DNA of 64,000 nt from Diplonema papillatum (Eukaryota > Euglenozoa > Diplonemea > Diplonemida > Diplonemidae). Position numbers and translations under genes: made by a program. Each line of letters begins with the position of its first letter. Position 1 is the stretch's first letter. Positions 1 to 11,190 of the stretch are shown piece after piece. The stretch is from the NCBI GenBank assembly GCA_030068145.1, contig JAPJBO010000674.1, positions 62,001-126,000 on the forward strand, in the 5' to 3' direction. The notes beneath the pieces were generated by a model. The model was not told where the DNA came from, made no database searches, and was given only the letters and a program-made list of their open reading frames with translations.

Positions 1-467
1 GGGCGGCGAGCGGGTCATCGCACAGGGCTTTCACGCGTCTCGCGACGTGTAGTACCGCCGGCCCGTGCTTCGAATTATTTTTTCAATATTCGGCGTATCG
101 AATAATAACACGGGTGTTATTATTCGACCCGTCCCTATACAAAGGGGAATAGTCAGTGACTGTCGGGTGAACCCCTGGTCGCTGCACCCAACGACGACAC
201 GTGCGCACCGCCACACGCGCCAGCGCCTAGCAGGTCAGGTACGACGTCTAGTCGCGACGAGAGGAACACTCTGTCAAAGGATACCACAGGTAGCAATGCC
301 CCGAATGCGCAACCCCAAAAAGGTAGCACAACTCAGAAATAGGTCAAAAAAAAGGTGCCGATAAGGTCGCAATCCAGGAAGGACAGCGGAACACAGTGTG
401 TTGCGTCGAGTGGAACGCGGACCGAGCAGGAAGCTCAGTCCCACATCGACGCACTTCAGTGAGCATG
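1..467. other. Left edge, no recognisable gene
   Basis: No reading frame here resembles a known protein. It contains a long palindrome (99-126). From about 396 a plus-strand frame runs to 605, and its C-terminal part is nearly identical to the C-terminus of the broken ORF ending at 3154. This is therefore probably the tail of another copy of the same element. Confidence 0.4.
99..126. repeat. 28 bp near-perfect palindrome
   Basis: The arm CGAATAATAACAC (99-111) is followed by GG and then its exact reverse complement (114-126), giving a 13 bp stem. No T-tract or neighbouring gene suggests a terminator. It may be an element end or a cruciform-forming site. Confidence 0.8.
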
Positions 468-746
468 GATGCGCTGCCCCCCGGGAGCGCAGTCGACATC
501 CTTGTCGACAACACGACTGGTTTCGGGGTCAACACGTGTCCAGTAGTCACAGCATTTCCTTGCAAGCTGGCGCTTTTGGGTCGGTACGTAGTTGACAAGC
601 CTTAAAGTTTACTAAAAGCAACAGGAGCAAAGCGCATGGCTATATGAGCACGAACACCCCGAACCGACGAGAATTCGGGGTGGAGGTGGGTCTATGCCAC
701 TTCGTATCCAGTTTGGCTCCAGCCCGACTTGGGCATCCAGGAAGCT
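468..746 (+). repeat. Direct repeat, copy 1 (element end, LTR-like)
   Basis: This ~280 bp block recurs in the same orientation at about 3036-3341 with roughly 90 percent identity by eye. Both copies encode the tail SMDALPPGSAVDI..VDNTTGFG, then share a non-coding part containing the CTTAAAGTTTACTA and GGCTATATGAGCACGA stretches. The second copy has a ~25 bp insertion around 3152-3195. The pair either forms the long repeats of one element or represents two head-to-tail element copies. The stretch 547-575 also resembles the terminus of the YR retroelement at 59893. Confidence 0.7.
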
Positions 747-1094
747 CAGTAAATTGAATACAATGGTCATCATGATGATGATTTTTCGAGTTGATGGATG
801 TTACCACTGCACAACCGAGCAAGGCCCCTCTGTCCCAGTGACGAAACTCGAGACGCTCGTTCACTCGTGGAGCTGAGTTCCGTGCCAGCAGATCAAGGTA
901 AAAATCGTTCGGGTTATGCGACAACACTTATATCGATCAATCTCAGGGAATGGGAGGTCGGATGATCTCCAGAGCAATATTGTTCGACATTCCTATTACT
1001 TTGGTGGGTTCAACCCCTTTTTAGCGTTATTTGTGAATTCTTTTCACGGCCCAAGTGCGGCCCAAGAGAAGGATTCGAGCAGCTCCTGCAGACG
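747..1094. other. Unassigned stretch inside the first element
   Basis: No frame is convincing here. This is the region between direct repeat copy 1 and the coding frame that follows the first (CA)n tract. It probably holds the decayed 5' part of the element. Confidence 0.3.
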
Positions 1095-1107
1095 ATGCCG
1101 GAAGTCG

Positions 1108-1268
<161 letters not shown>

Positions 1269-2125
1269 CAAAACACCGATGCGGATGCTCTGAGCAACGC
1301 GGCAATGGACCTCGTGCAAGGCCAACGACCAACGCGGGAGCAGCAGGAAGCGGAGCTGCAGTCCTTCCGTGCCTCCGCACTCGGAAAAGCGATGAGCCTA
1401 ATTGAGTTAGGCTCAGCATTCAAGAAGGTAACTGGACGACAGTGGTTCAGTGGCCACGAAGCAACAACAACGATCTTAACTGCCGTCGGAGGATCAGTTG
1501 TAAGGGGAGCGTCGCGGCGGGCGCAACTTTCGGATGAGACGGACGAGGTGATCCTAGGCATACGGGAACATGTGCAGAAGATGGGCACAGCGCAGGCGGA
1601 GACCAACTTGTACCCGCAGCACCTGACGTGGGCGGCAACCTATCTGCCGGAGAAAGCCTACCCTGCAGGATGGGAACAAGGAAAGACTAACTGGAAACAG
1701 AGAGTGGAGATGGTAGAGAGAGTAACAGGCGCTGGACCTCGCAGAGGGTCACCACCCAAGAAGGCACCGGAAGACGCGGTGAACACATCCCGCCCTGGAG
1801 AAATATGTGTGCAACACCGGAAACCACGCTGCAAGGACTGTACAAAGAAGCGTTTGCCGGCGGAAACCTGTTGCCGGTTCAAACAGCACCACCGTGAGGG
1901 GGACGGCCTGCGACCACGAATGCTCTTCTGCCCTGCCCACAGATTGGGACGCTGCGGTGATTGCACAGCGGGCGGCCTGGAGATCGTGCATTGCTGCCAA
2001 AGGCATCACCCACAGAAAAACACAGACCCCCACGCACAGCCTGGGGGAGCATCTGCAGTAACGTGAAACCGGAAGAAGCGTGGACGTCTCTCGTACAGGA
2101 AGGCACCACGTTAAAACGGGTCCGC

Positions 2126-2245
<120 letters not shown>

Positions 2246-3035
2246 GTCGCCGGTTTCTTCCGGGGCAACAGCATAAAGCTGTGCCAGCTGCGGGAAGATG
2301 TATCGAGGTTGCCGATGTATCGAGGTTGATCTCTGTCGCTGCGCACGCTGGGTTCTCGGCGTACTTGGCAACGTGGGCACTACCCGATCCGGAGAGAATT
2401 ACACTCGACGCGTTCCAGACCAAAGACGGACGGAAGGACGGCAGCATCAACCATTTTGCAGAGATAGTTGAAGCCCTGCACGCACTGGGAGTCGACGGCA
2501 GAGTAGTGCGCACAGGTGCCAACGGGTACGAAATCAAAGTACCGAAGGACAGCGAGCCCAAGTGGATTTGACTTGGCAGCGCTGCTCGAAGGGCCAGGCC
2601 TAGCGCTGAGGCACAACGGCAGGTACATCATGACGAAGAAAGGGAAGGACAAGCAGAAGGAAGCGTTCAAAGAGAGGGCGAAAGGCGAATATGGAGTCAC
2701 GGGGGTCGACAAGGTCATGTACCACATGGAGGTCCTGGGGGCGATGCACACAGCAGGCGTAGAACCGGAGAGCGAACTGCGAGTTTTCCCAGTCTACGGG
2801 CTCAAGCCAGACGTTGTCGCTTATGTCGTGCGAGGGCTGGGGGCTATAGACGAGGCCGAGCTCGCAAGAAAGGGGTTTCAGTCCCCCTTCGGCACGGTGC
2901 TGCGATTTGGAATGAACGAAGCACTGATGAGGCCGGCGGGGCCTATAAACGACCGTGATGAAGACACCCCAAGCGAGATGGAGAGCCTGGCAGAGGGAGA
3001 GCACTCCGTTTTTCGAGGCACTGGCTCTTCAGCGA

Positions 3036-3341
3036 GCATGGATGCGCTGCCCCCCGGGAGCGCAGTCGACATCCACGTCGACAACACGACCGGATTCGGG
3101 GTCAACACGTGTCCAGTAGTCACAGCATTTCCTTGCAAACTGGCGCTTATGTGAAAGAAATACCGGTACGTAGTTGTTTGAAAAACTGCACGCCGAACAA
3201 GCCTTAAAGTTTACTAGAAGGAACAGGAGCAAAGCGCATGGCTATATGAGCACGACCACCCCGGACCGACTCCGAGAATTCGGGGTGGAGATGGGTCTAT
3301 GCCATTAAGTATCCAGTTTGGCCCTAGCCCGACCTGGGCAT
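3036..3341 (+). repeat. Direct repeat, copy 2
   Basis: Second copy of the block at 468-746. Positions 3118-3152 read toward GGCGCTTATGT, the same terminal string found in inverted orientation at the left end of the YR retroelement (59893 onward) and at 32070-32097. This suggests it is an element terminus. Confidence 0.7.
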
Positions 3342-3593
3342 CCAAGAGAGGTCGGACAGGATATCGCTGTGATCCGTTCCGCCATTCGTGAACACGTGCC
3401 CCGGGCGTCTGGAACCAGGTGGACACAGGAGCTCTCACAGTTGGAGAAAAAGTTGGCAGTGTGCAGTTCGAGAAAGTGACTGCAGGAGAGTTGGAATATT
3501 TCGGGAGGCCGACTAGTATCGGGGATACTACTTAGTCGTTTTTGGTTTGCGATCAAATACGTGCGGCGAGTCATTAACGGCGTTCAGAGGGAC
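3342..3593. other. Unassigned spacer
   Basis: A short plus-strand frame around 3345-3478 (EVGQDIAVIRSAIREHV...) has coding-like composition and loosely recalls the IREHV segment of the neighbouring broken ORF. It is too short to call. The spacer runs straight into the 32 bp satellite. Confidence 0.25.
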
Positions 3594-4169
3594 TTAAAGG
3601 TTTGGCATGCTGCTGTTGGCAAACCTTAAAGGTTTGGCATGCTGCTGTTGGCAAACCTTAAAGGTTTGGCATGCTGCTGTTGGCAAACCTTAAAGGTTTG
3701 GCATGCTGCTGTTGGCAAACCTTAAAGGTTTGGCATGCTGCTGTTGGCAAACCTTAAAGGTTTGGCATGCTGCTGTTGGCAAACCTTAAAGGTTTGGCAT
3801 GCTGCTGTTGGCAAACCTTAAAGGTTTGGCATGCTGCTGTTGGCAAACCTTAAAGGTTTGGCATGCTGCTGTTGGCAAACCTTAAAGGTTTGGCATGCTG
3901 CTGTTGGCAAACCTTAAAGGTTTGGCATGCTGCTGTTGGCAAACCTTAAAGGTTTGGCATGCTGCTGTTGGCAAACCTTAAAGGTTTGGCATGCTGCTGT
4001 TGGCAAACCTTAAAGGTTTGGCATGCTGCTGTTGGCAAACCTTAAAGGTTTGGCATGCTGCTGTTGGCAAACCTTAAAGGTTTGGCATGCTGCTGTTGGC
4101 AAACCTTAAAGGTTTGGCATGCTGCTGTTGGCAAACCTTAAAGGTTTGGCATGCTGCTGTTGGCAAACC
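3594..4169. repeat. Satellite: 18 perfect copies of a 32 bp hairpin-forming unit
   Basis: The unit begins TTAAAGGTTTGGCATGC and ends GTTGGCAAACC. The block is 576 bp, exactly 18 x 32, with essentially no divergence between copies. GGTTTG at one end of each unit pairs with CAAACC at the other. The junction AAACCTT-A-AAGGTTT is itself palindromic, so the array can fold as a chain of hairpins. The copies are so similar that the array must be young or homogenised. Confidence 0.98.
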
Positions 4170-5104
4170 GCGCGGATGGCATCTGAAAGGGACCGTCCGA
4201 CGCCGGCAAGCTCAGGGACGACGGCCGGACGAACGAGGCGTTCTCGGCGGCCGCTCACCTGCAGAATGCAAGCACGACAAGTCCCGGAACAAGACGCTGC
4301 CTAGGTGCAACGTGCTTTGCTCTCCGGCGGACAATACCGTCCAGCACCGGTGCCTAAACCTGACCAAAAGACAGTGGTGGTACGAATAGAGCTCGGCGAG
4401 CGTCGAATCACAAAACACACTGAATGGGACCGCACACAAACGGAATGGACATCCTCGATCTGCGATCTCTGCCTGGACGACTATCTACCGTGGCGTACCA
4501 ACGCCTCATGAGACTGAAAGGAGGAAAGGCGTCTTCTCACGCCTTACCGTACACCAGCCTAACTTGCGGCAAAACCCCGTTTTCACATTTATTCCTTCTC
4601 CCCTCCAAATGGTACCGGGGAAAGCCTGCTCCACGGGAGCCAAGCTTCACGTACTGCAGCGCCACGGGCCTCCGGGTCAAGTGGCTAACTACACGGTGAA
4701 CTCCAACAACTTTTGCTCGAGCTGAAGTCCGGCCTCAGGTGCGGGTGGCTACACCCAGAAATAGGGTGTTCACACCCTATTTCACACCCTATTTCACACC
4801 CTCTATTTCACACCCTATTGCCGGGTGTGGCACACCCGCTTTTGGAGAGTCTGGTTTCACTCGAGCAAAAGTTGCTGGAGTTCATGGCGTGTAAAGCATC
4901 AATGCATGGCGCACCTGGGGGCTTGGCGCTTGAAGCCCGCCGAGACGGTCAGCCACATGGCAGAGCGGACGGGGTGTAGCACTGTGCTGCCTCCGGCTCA
5001 AGCTTTGCAAGCTGTGGCCGACCGTCACGTTCCTGGACCCGGAGCGGCCTTTTTCTTTCAAGAATAGCCCAAAACTATGCATTTCTTCCCGTTTTCACAC
5101 TTAA
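4170..5104. other. Gene-poor region right of the satellite
   Basis: Several short plus-strand frames exist (for example 4305-4511) but none is recognisable. At about 4764-4822 a ~14 bp motif, CACACCCTATTT, occurs four times in tandem and is followed by GGGTGTGG, so the end of the block can pair with the motif. Confidence 0.35.
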
Positions 5105-5275
5105 TCTCTCTTCCTTCTCTCTCAAGAAATTCTTCACAACGGAACGACACATCACCCGAAACGAGCGGTACCCTCTCACTTTTCTCAACCCCCTTCATAC
5201 CCAAGCCTCTACGGTCAACCGGAGACTTTAAAATACCGACCTTCTAATCCACAAATAGCGCTAAAAAAAGCCCCC
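5105..5275 (-). repeat. Dispersed repeat, family D (minus orientation)
   Basis: On the minus strand this reads GCTATTTGTGGATTAGAAGG, then a GTCTCCGGTTGACCGTAGAGG core, then a pyrimidine-poor tail. The same ~150 bp lies at 56594-56760 on the plus strand with high identity. The GTCTCCGGTTGACCG core also recurs at 15640, 16010, 32180, 32570-32770, 43195 and 46955. It sits just beyond the stop codon of the coiled-coil gene and probably supplies part of its 3' untranslated region. Confidence 0.75.
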
Positions 5276-5290
5276 AGCCTTTGCTGGCTC

Positions 5291-8200
5291 CTAGTACGCT
5301 GTTCGTGTCGCGTGTCCTGCTGGAGCAGTCTCCTTCCAGTCAGCCAGGGCGCGGCGGAGTCGCCCGCTGTCCCGTGTAAGCCGCTCGAAGTAAACCCCTT
5401 CTGATCGGCAGACCTAACAGCCGGCTGATTATCATATTATTATAAATCAGCCGCTTTTTTCCTTAGCGCGAACACTGTAAGCACCTGCTTTGTAGGAAAT
5501 ACTTGAGGAGGCTGCCAGCTGCAAAAGATCAAAGGAGGTAAATGTACTGTAGCCCACACGAAACACAGGTGAAGCTGGGTACCCACTTTGTAGTTGTATT
5601 GTTTTCTTCCCCTCTAGCCTCCTTCGAAGTAAGCACAAGGCAGCCCCTCGAGTATTTTCTTGCCACTTCAATGTCCTCATCCGGGTCCACCCCGCCGCCT
5701 GGAGGCTTTTCTTGTTATAGGAAGAAGTGCGTATTTGTGTTTTATTTTTTTACATGTTTGTTGTCGACAACATATTGTGGTTGAGGTGTCATTCAGATGT
5801 AGATCTAAAGCCGCCCACGTCAAATTAAGGAAATGAAGGAAAGAGGACAACCTGCCGCTGAAGGTTGGCCTGCCGCGACAGGGCCTCGCGGTGGCGGCCT
5901 TCGATCATCGCCGCTTTCTCGATGGCCGCCTGCGCTTCCGCCGCGCGAGCGCTCGCCCGCGTCCGCATCTCGCGCAGCTGATGGTTGAGCATGTCGGCGT
6001 TGGATCGGTGGCTCTCCGCGGCCCGCTCCAGCTCCGGCATCCGCAGCCTCGCCGCGTGCAGCGACTGCTTCAACTCCTCTGCGCGAGCCTCGGTGACTTT
6101 CAGCTTCCCGGCTTCCTGCAGCTTCTGCGACTCCAGCTCTTGGATCCGCCTTCGCAGGCCGATGTTCTGCGTTTCTTTCTCTTCGATGCTGTGCGCCAGC
6201 GACGTCACCTGCGGGCGGCGTTTGCAGGTGGTGAATTGGGTTCTCTTAAAGCAAGTAAGGACTTTGTGGGTGGGGTTTGCTTCTTTGGTGTACACGTTCA
6301 TAACGAGTAATGGCTAGCCATGTCCGGGACTGTTAGTGACCGACGCCAAGTACATTCCTTCGAGGATGTAGTCTTGGGCTCCCCACTTTCTATCAGAACT
6401 GCGGACTTCGAGAGTGAACCCCGCACGGTGCCCCGGTTGCTACAAAGGAAAGGAAGCTGTGCGGCATACCCGTTCTGCGTATGAATGGGTGGCTTCGGCG
6501 GCCTCTTCGCGGCTGCTCATTACGTGTCGAATCTCATCCAGCTCGGCACGCAGGTCTGTGTGTTGTTGCTCAGGTGGGTCTGCCCCTTTTCGCTAGGTGT
6601 TCACCCCGGCTCAGAAGCGTGCGTATGTTGTGCTCGTCGGCACCAACATGATCAATGAACACGAGTCAGCGTGCCGTATTTTGCCAGGCGGACTCAAACT
6701 AGACGCAGACCTACATTTCTTTGACGTTTCTCGCTTTTCTCTGGCTTCCCTCCGACAATTAAGCGATCAGTACGAAAAGACTGTTCTCAGATTATCCTGG
6801 GTAGAAGAGAGATCGGTCAGAGCAAAGAGTAAAGCCACTGAAATGATTAGCCCTGACGCTTCTTCGGAGGCGGTGTGGCCAAGATTAATTTGTTTGAGAG
6901 CGAGGAAGAAGCCAAGGGTGGTTCGAAGCGGCCGCAGAATGTGGAACGTCGTAAAACTTCCTCACCGGAGGCCAAAGGCTGCGCGATAAATAAAGGAGTA
7001 CCTTCGGCTTCTTTTTGGAAGTCGTCGCGCTGCTTTCTCACGGTCTGGATTTCGTCGTTGGCGTCCTGCAGCCGGTTTTCGAGCTCGGCGATCGTCGACG
7101 TGAGACCGATCTCGTTGCTCTGGAGCTCGCGCAGGGCTGACGACAGCTCACTCACTTTCGTCTCTTGTGCCTCAGCCCGAGCTGAAGCGGTGATCGCCGC
7201 TCTCTCGAAATTCGACTTCGTTTGGTTGACGAGGCGCATGTGCTCTTCGGTGGTCTGATGGTTTGGTTCCTTGTACCCATAGCCCCCCGCCAACTGGTAT
7301 CACGCGATTACTAGATCTAGAACATGCATGCACTCTTTCTGTTGCAGAAACATGCCGAGAATACGAGGGAGGCAAATAGTAGCTCAGTGTTTGGGAAGAA
7401 TCCTGCTTCTCGTATGTATGGTTGATGCTAGCACTTTCGCAGGAATGCGGGGAGGTTTGCATTATTTTCTCCCACATTTTCCGCACGTTCTGTGCCGACA
7501 ACTTCTTTCTTTGCCACGGTGATTTTGGTCATTGTGGTGCCGTAGAGCAGCCTTCTTTCTCCCTCAGGGGGGCAAATCCTTAATGTTTAGGCAGGACACT
7601 GCCTCTCATGCATGTTTGAGGCTAGCATCAAGTCTTCTTCGAAGACTTTCCTCAGAGGGGGGGTATACCTCCAGCGACGAGGTAGCTTCGGCCAAGCAAC
7701 CTTCGAGCATCGACGCTTTGGCGCCGGCCTCCTGCAGTTCGACGTCGCGCTGGCCCAGGAGGTCTTCCAGTTCGATGTTGCGTTTGAGGGCGTGGGACAG
7801 CTGGTCGGACAGGCTGGTGGCGTGGCGGCGCGCGTCGTCGAGCGCTTGCGCTTCGGTGCCCTTCCGGGCCCGCACCGACGACAACTCGTCGCTCAGCGAG
7901 ACGATCCGAGACTCGGCCTGGACCAGCTGCACCTCGTAGTCCTTCTTCGCGCGCGGCGTCCCGTGCTGCTGCGCCTGCGCGAGGCCGATCAGCCGCGCCT
8001 CCGCCTCGCGGAGGTCCCGCGCCTTGTCTTCGAGGGTCGCCTCGTACGCTGCGGTCACCGAGTCCAGCTCTTCTAGCAGCTCGTCGCACCGCCGCTGGGC
8101 TTCCGCGCAGAGCGTCTTCGTCGCGAGGGCGTCTAGCTCGGCCGCGTCGAAACGCTGCCGAGCAAGCTTCGCGTCCTGCTCCCGGGCACGGATCTCGGCG

Positions 8201-11190
8201 TCGAGCCGGTTGTCCGATTGGTGCCGGTGCTTCGAGAAGTCGCGCTCGACGGTGCGCAGCTGCACTTCGACCGCTTTTCGCGCCGTTTCGACCTCTTCGC
8301 GGGCCCGCTTGCGCTCGGCGTCCAGCAGCTGCTCGCACTGCGCCCTCTCGAACCGCACCTCCGCCTCCAGCTCGGCCGTTTTTTCGAAGAGTCTGTCCCT
8401 CTCCCCCTCCAGCGCCGCCACCCGTGCGTCCGTCGCAGACTCAGCGGACTCGAGAAGTGCGAGCTGCTGCTTCTCGGTCTGCTCCTTCTGCGAGGCCACG
8501 AGGCTGTCCGCCTGCGCGGCTGCCGCGTCGCGGCGGCGCTCGGCTTCGCGGAGCTGGACTTCGAGGTGCCGCAGGCGCTCCTGGTGCGCCTTCTGCTCGG
8601 TCTCGAGGGCCGTTCGCGCGTCGCCGCCAAGCTTCTCGCGCAGGTCTGCCTGGTGCCGCTCCTTCGCTTCCAGCTGCTGCCGCAGGATGCCGACCTCCGA
8701 GCGCAGATCGACCGTCTCGCGGTCGATCCGGGCGGCGGTGTGCTGCCGCATGTCGTCCATCTCGTCTTCGGCCCGCTTCATCCGGACCTCCGCCGCGGAC
8801 AGCTTGGCCTCCAGCGCCGTCTCCGCCGACCTCGCGGTTTCGAGCCAGTCGTCGACGACTTGCTTCGCCGTGGCCTGGACGGGGGTTGAAAATATGTCGT
8901 TTATCATAACCTGTTGCGTTTGACGCATCCAGACGCTCGTGCAATGTCTCGAGGGGCTGCCTTGTGCTCATTTCGAAGAAGGCTTAGAGGGGGAGAAAAC
9001 AATACAATTACAAAAATGGGTCTTTTTTTGTTGAACGCTTCCGCGTCGCGCGGCGCTCGGCTTCGCGGAGCTGGGCTTCGAGGTGCCGCAGGCGCTCCTG
9101 GTGCGCCTTCTGCTCGGTCTCGAGGGCCGTTCGCGCGTCGCCGCCAAGCTTCTCGCGCAGGTGTGCCTGGTGCCGCTCCTTCGCTTCCAGCTGCTGCCGC
9201 AGGATGCCGACCTCCGAGCGCAGACCGACCGTCTCGCGGTCGATCCGGGCGGCGGTGTGCTGCCGCATGTCGTCCATCTCGTCTTCGGCCCGCTTCATCC
9301 GGACCTCCGCCGCGAGCAGCCTGGCCTGCAGCGCCGTCTCCGCCGACCTCGCGGTTTCGAGCCAGTCGTCGACGACTTGCTTCGCCGTGGCCTAGACGGG
9401 GGTTAGAAATTCGAAGTCCAGCACACTCGTTCGGACCCGAAGAGACACGGCGAACTGCGCCCGGATAGGACGAAGCCGGTTCCTCCTAGCGGTGGTGGGA
9501 CAGAGAAGGGCGCGTACCGCTTGCCAGCACGAGGGGATCAGTTTGGGGCGCCACGGACGACCCGAGGTCCCCCGCCGGACACCGAAGTGCTCTGCGCCTC
9601 TCCTCACGTCGGTGTGTTCTTGCGGTCATTGCACCAAGAAGTATCCCGCGGACAAAACGTCAGCGAACAAAAGGCGCAGGCAGACCAGTAAGCAGAGTTC
9701 CCCTGCGCCTTTCCTCACGTCGGTGTGTTCTTGCGGTCATTGCACCAAGAAGTATCCCGCGGACAAAACGTCAGCGAACAAAAGGCGCAGGCAGACCAGT
9801 AAGCAGAGTTCCCCTGCGCCTTTCCTCACGTCGGTGTGTTCTTGCGGTCATTGCACCAAGAAGTATCCCGCGGACAAAACGTCAGCGAACAAAAGGCGCA
9901 GGCAGACCAGTAAGCAGAGTTCCCCTGCGCCTTTCCTCACGTCGGTGTGTTCTTGCGGTCATTGCACCAAGAAGTATCCCGCGGACAAAACGTCAGCGAA
10001 CAAAAGGCGCAGGCAGACCAGTAAGCAGAGTTCCCCTGCGCCTTTCCTCACGTCGGTGTGTTCTTGCGGTCATTGCACCAAGAAGTATCCCGCGGACAAA
10101 ACGTCAGCGAACAAAAGGCGCAGGCAGACCAGTAAGCAGAGTTCCCCTGCGCCTTTCCTCACGTCGGTGTGTTCTTGCGGTCATTGCACCAAGAAGTATC
10201 CCGCGGACAAAACGTCAGCGAACAAAAGGCGCAGGCAGACCAGTAAGCAGAGTTCCCCTGCGCCTTTCCTCACGTCGGTGCTAGCTTGCACTCGCGACCT
10301 TTGTCCGTACAACTTGCATCAGTGGAACCCGAAGAGAACGAATGGTTTGACTTCTTCGTGTTCACAATGTATATCGTTGGTAAATTTACTGTGCTACTCC
10401 ATGAAACTTACCAAAAAAAGCAGGTGAGTTCCGCTGGTGCGCACAAACACAAACAGACCTGCAGCAGCGACACTTGGGTTTCGTAGCTCCGGAGAGCGTC
10501 GCGGGCGCGCGTGAAGTCGTTGATGCTGGAGTTGAGCGCGTCGATCCGCGAGAACGCCGCCTCCGCGGCTTGCTTCGCGTCGGAGATGGCCGGGTTCGCG
10601 ACGGTTTTGCAGCGCAGCTCGACCAGCCGCGCCTTCGCCGCTTTGTGCGCTTCGGACAGCTGCCGGTACCTCTCCCGCAAGACACTGGCCGAGGCCTCCC
10701 GCCAGTCCGCAGCGTCGCCTTGAAGACGCGAGGCAGAAGGCTCGGAGTAATCGGGGGACGATTGAAGCCGGAGGCGTTCGATTTCGGCACGGAGCTGCAC
10801 GCGTTCGGCCTGCCAAGCGGGCGATACGTCGGGCATGATGACCCGGACGGCGGGTCGATCCGGCGTGTCGACAACCGCCAAGCACCGCGGGGGAGTGTAC
10901 AGGCGCGACTGCTCCAATAGCATGCCGTCGTTCGTCCTCGAGCGGACCACCTCTTCCCGCAGCTCCGCCAGCTCCCGCCCGATGGCCACCTGCGCGGCAG
11001 CGACGGCGGATGTCTCCGACTGCTGCTGCAACGCGGCTTGCCGGTACGTCACGGCCCGGGCGAGGGCGACCTCCAGCGCCCGGCCCCCGCCGGGAGTCCC
11101 GCCGTTCATGTGCGCGCCGAACCCGTTCGCGGCGCGGCCGGGCGACACCGCGCGCTTGCCCGCCAGTGGCCGCGCTTGGAGACTCGCCAT
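5291..11190 (-). CDS. Coiled-coil protein, six exons, about 926 residues
   Basis: The proposed exons are 11190-10459, 8874-7669, 7254-7002, 6579-6470, 6208-5852 and 5413-5291, all on the minus strand. Every junction keeps frame and has GT/AG ends: donors CAG|GTCTGT, GAG|GTATAC, AAG|GTACTC, CGG|GTATGC and CAG|GTTGTC; acceptors CAG, CAG, CAG, CAG and TTAG. The start MASLQARPL at 11190 is the first ATG of a coding-like stretch, and the stop is TAG at 5293-5291. After a basic, Gly/Pro-rich head of about 40 residues, almost the whole chain is heptad-rich and Glu/Arg/Ala/Gln-rich, typical of a long coiled coil. No catalytic or membrane motif is visible. A structural role (cytoskeleton, centriole or basal body, or Golgi tether) fits the shape but is inference. 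The introns carry repeats and a duplicate exon. The third exon could begin at 7266 instead of 7254 without changing frame. Confidence 0.75.
5474..5655 (-). repeat. MITE-like dispersed repeat, family A
   Basis: A ~180-200 bp repeat lying in the last intron of the coiled-coil gene. Other copies are at 8942-9048 (truncated), 19076-19253, 31071-31276 and 51258-51480. Its two ends read TACTCGAGGGGCTGCC and, in reverse complement, TACTTGAGGAGGCTGCC, so it has imperfect terminal inverted repeats as expected of a non-autonomous DNA transposon. Confidence 0.75.
5728..5826 (+). repeat. Dispersed repeat, family F (truncated copy)
   Basis: This contains TTGTCGACAA, GAGGTGTCATTCAGATGTA and AAGCCGCCCACGTCAAATT in the same order as the copies at 39828-40030 and 41403-41545. 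It lacks the distal part with the closing GTGACACC end. It lies in intron 5 of the coiled-coil gene. Confidence 0.7.
7588..7660 (+). repeat. Dispersed repeat, family B
   Basis: The core ACACTGCCTCTCATGCATG followed by GATGCTAGCATCAAG and CTTCTTCGAAG recurs at 17236-17290 (minus), 25555-25615, 27205-27245, 28237-28290 and 38755-38810. Here it lies immediately next to the donor site of exon 2 of the coiled-coil gene. Confidence 0.65.
8942..9048 (+). repeat. Family A repeat, truncated, at the edge of a duplicated exon
   Basis: The left half of repeat A (CTCGAGGGGCTGCCTTG through TTGTTGAACGCTT) is fused directly to the duplicated exon that starts at 9049. The remaining half of the repeat is missing, so the junction is a rearrangement breakpoint. 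Confidence 0.75.
9036..9391 (-). pseudogene. Partial duplicate of exon 2 of the coiled-coil gene
   Basis: On the minus strand this matches the first ~345 bases of exon 2 (from 8874) at well over 95 percent identity, including the acceptor region (here CTAG|GCCACGG). A handful of substitutions are seen, for example Asp to Gly after DRETV and Asp to His after ERHQ. After EAERR it runs into repeat A and stops within a few codons without a clear donor site. It could act as a cassette exon only if a cryptic donor is used. More likely it is a dead fragment in intron 1. Confidence 0.8.
9592..10279 (+). repeat. Minisatellite: six copies of a 111 bp unit inside intron 1
   Basis: A 111 bp unit containing TTCTTGCGGTCATTGCACC repeats at exact 111 bp spacing (9617, 9728, 9839, 9950, 10061, 10172), with almost no divergence except at the left edge. 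A seventh partial unit ends at the TCACGTCGGTG string. Because 111 is divisible by 3, one plus-strand frame stays open across the array (about 9492-10427) and reads a 37-residue basic repeat with a CSCGHC motif. The array lies within intron 1 of the minus-strand coiled-coil gene, so I read it as non-coding. Confidence 0.95.

Noticed and set aside
3594..4169. A CRISPR array
   Set aside because: The units are contiguous 32 bp repeats with no unique spacers, in a eukaryotic context.
7612..9468. Long plus-strand frames opposite the coiled-coil exons
   Set aside because: They are antisense shadows of GC-rich coding sequence. The minus frame has coiled-coil periodicity, matching splice sites and in-frame exon joins.
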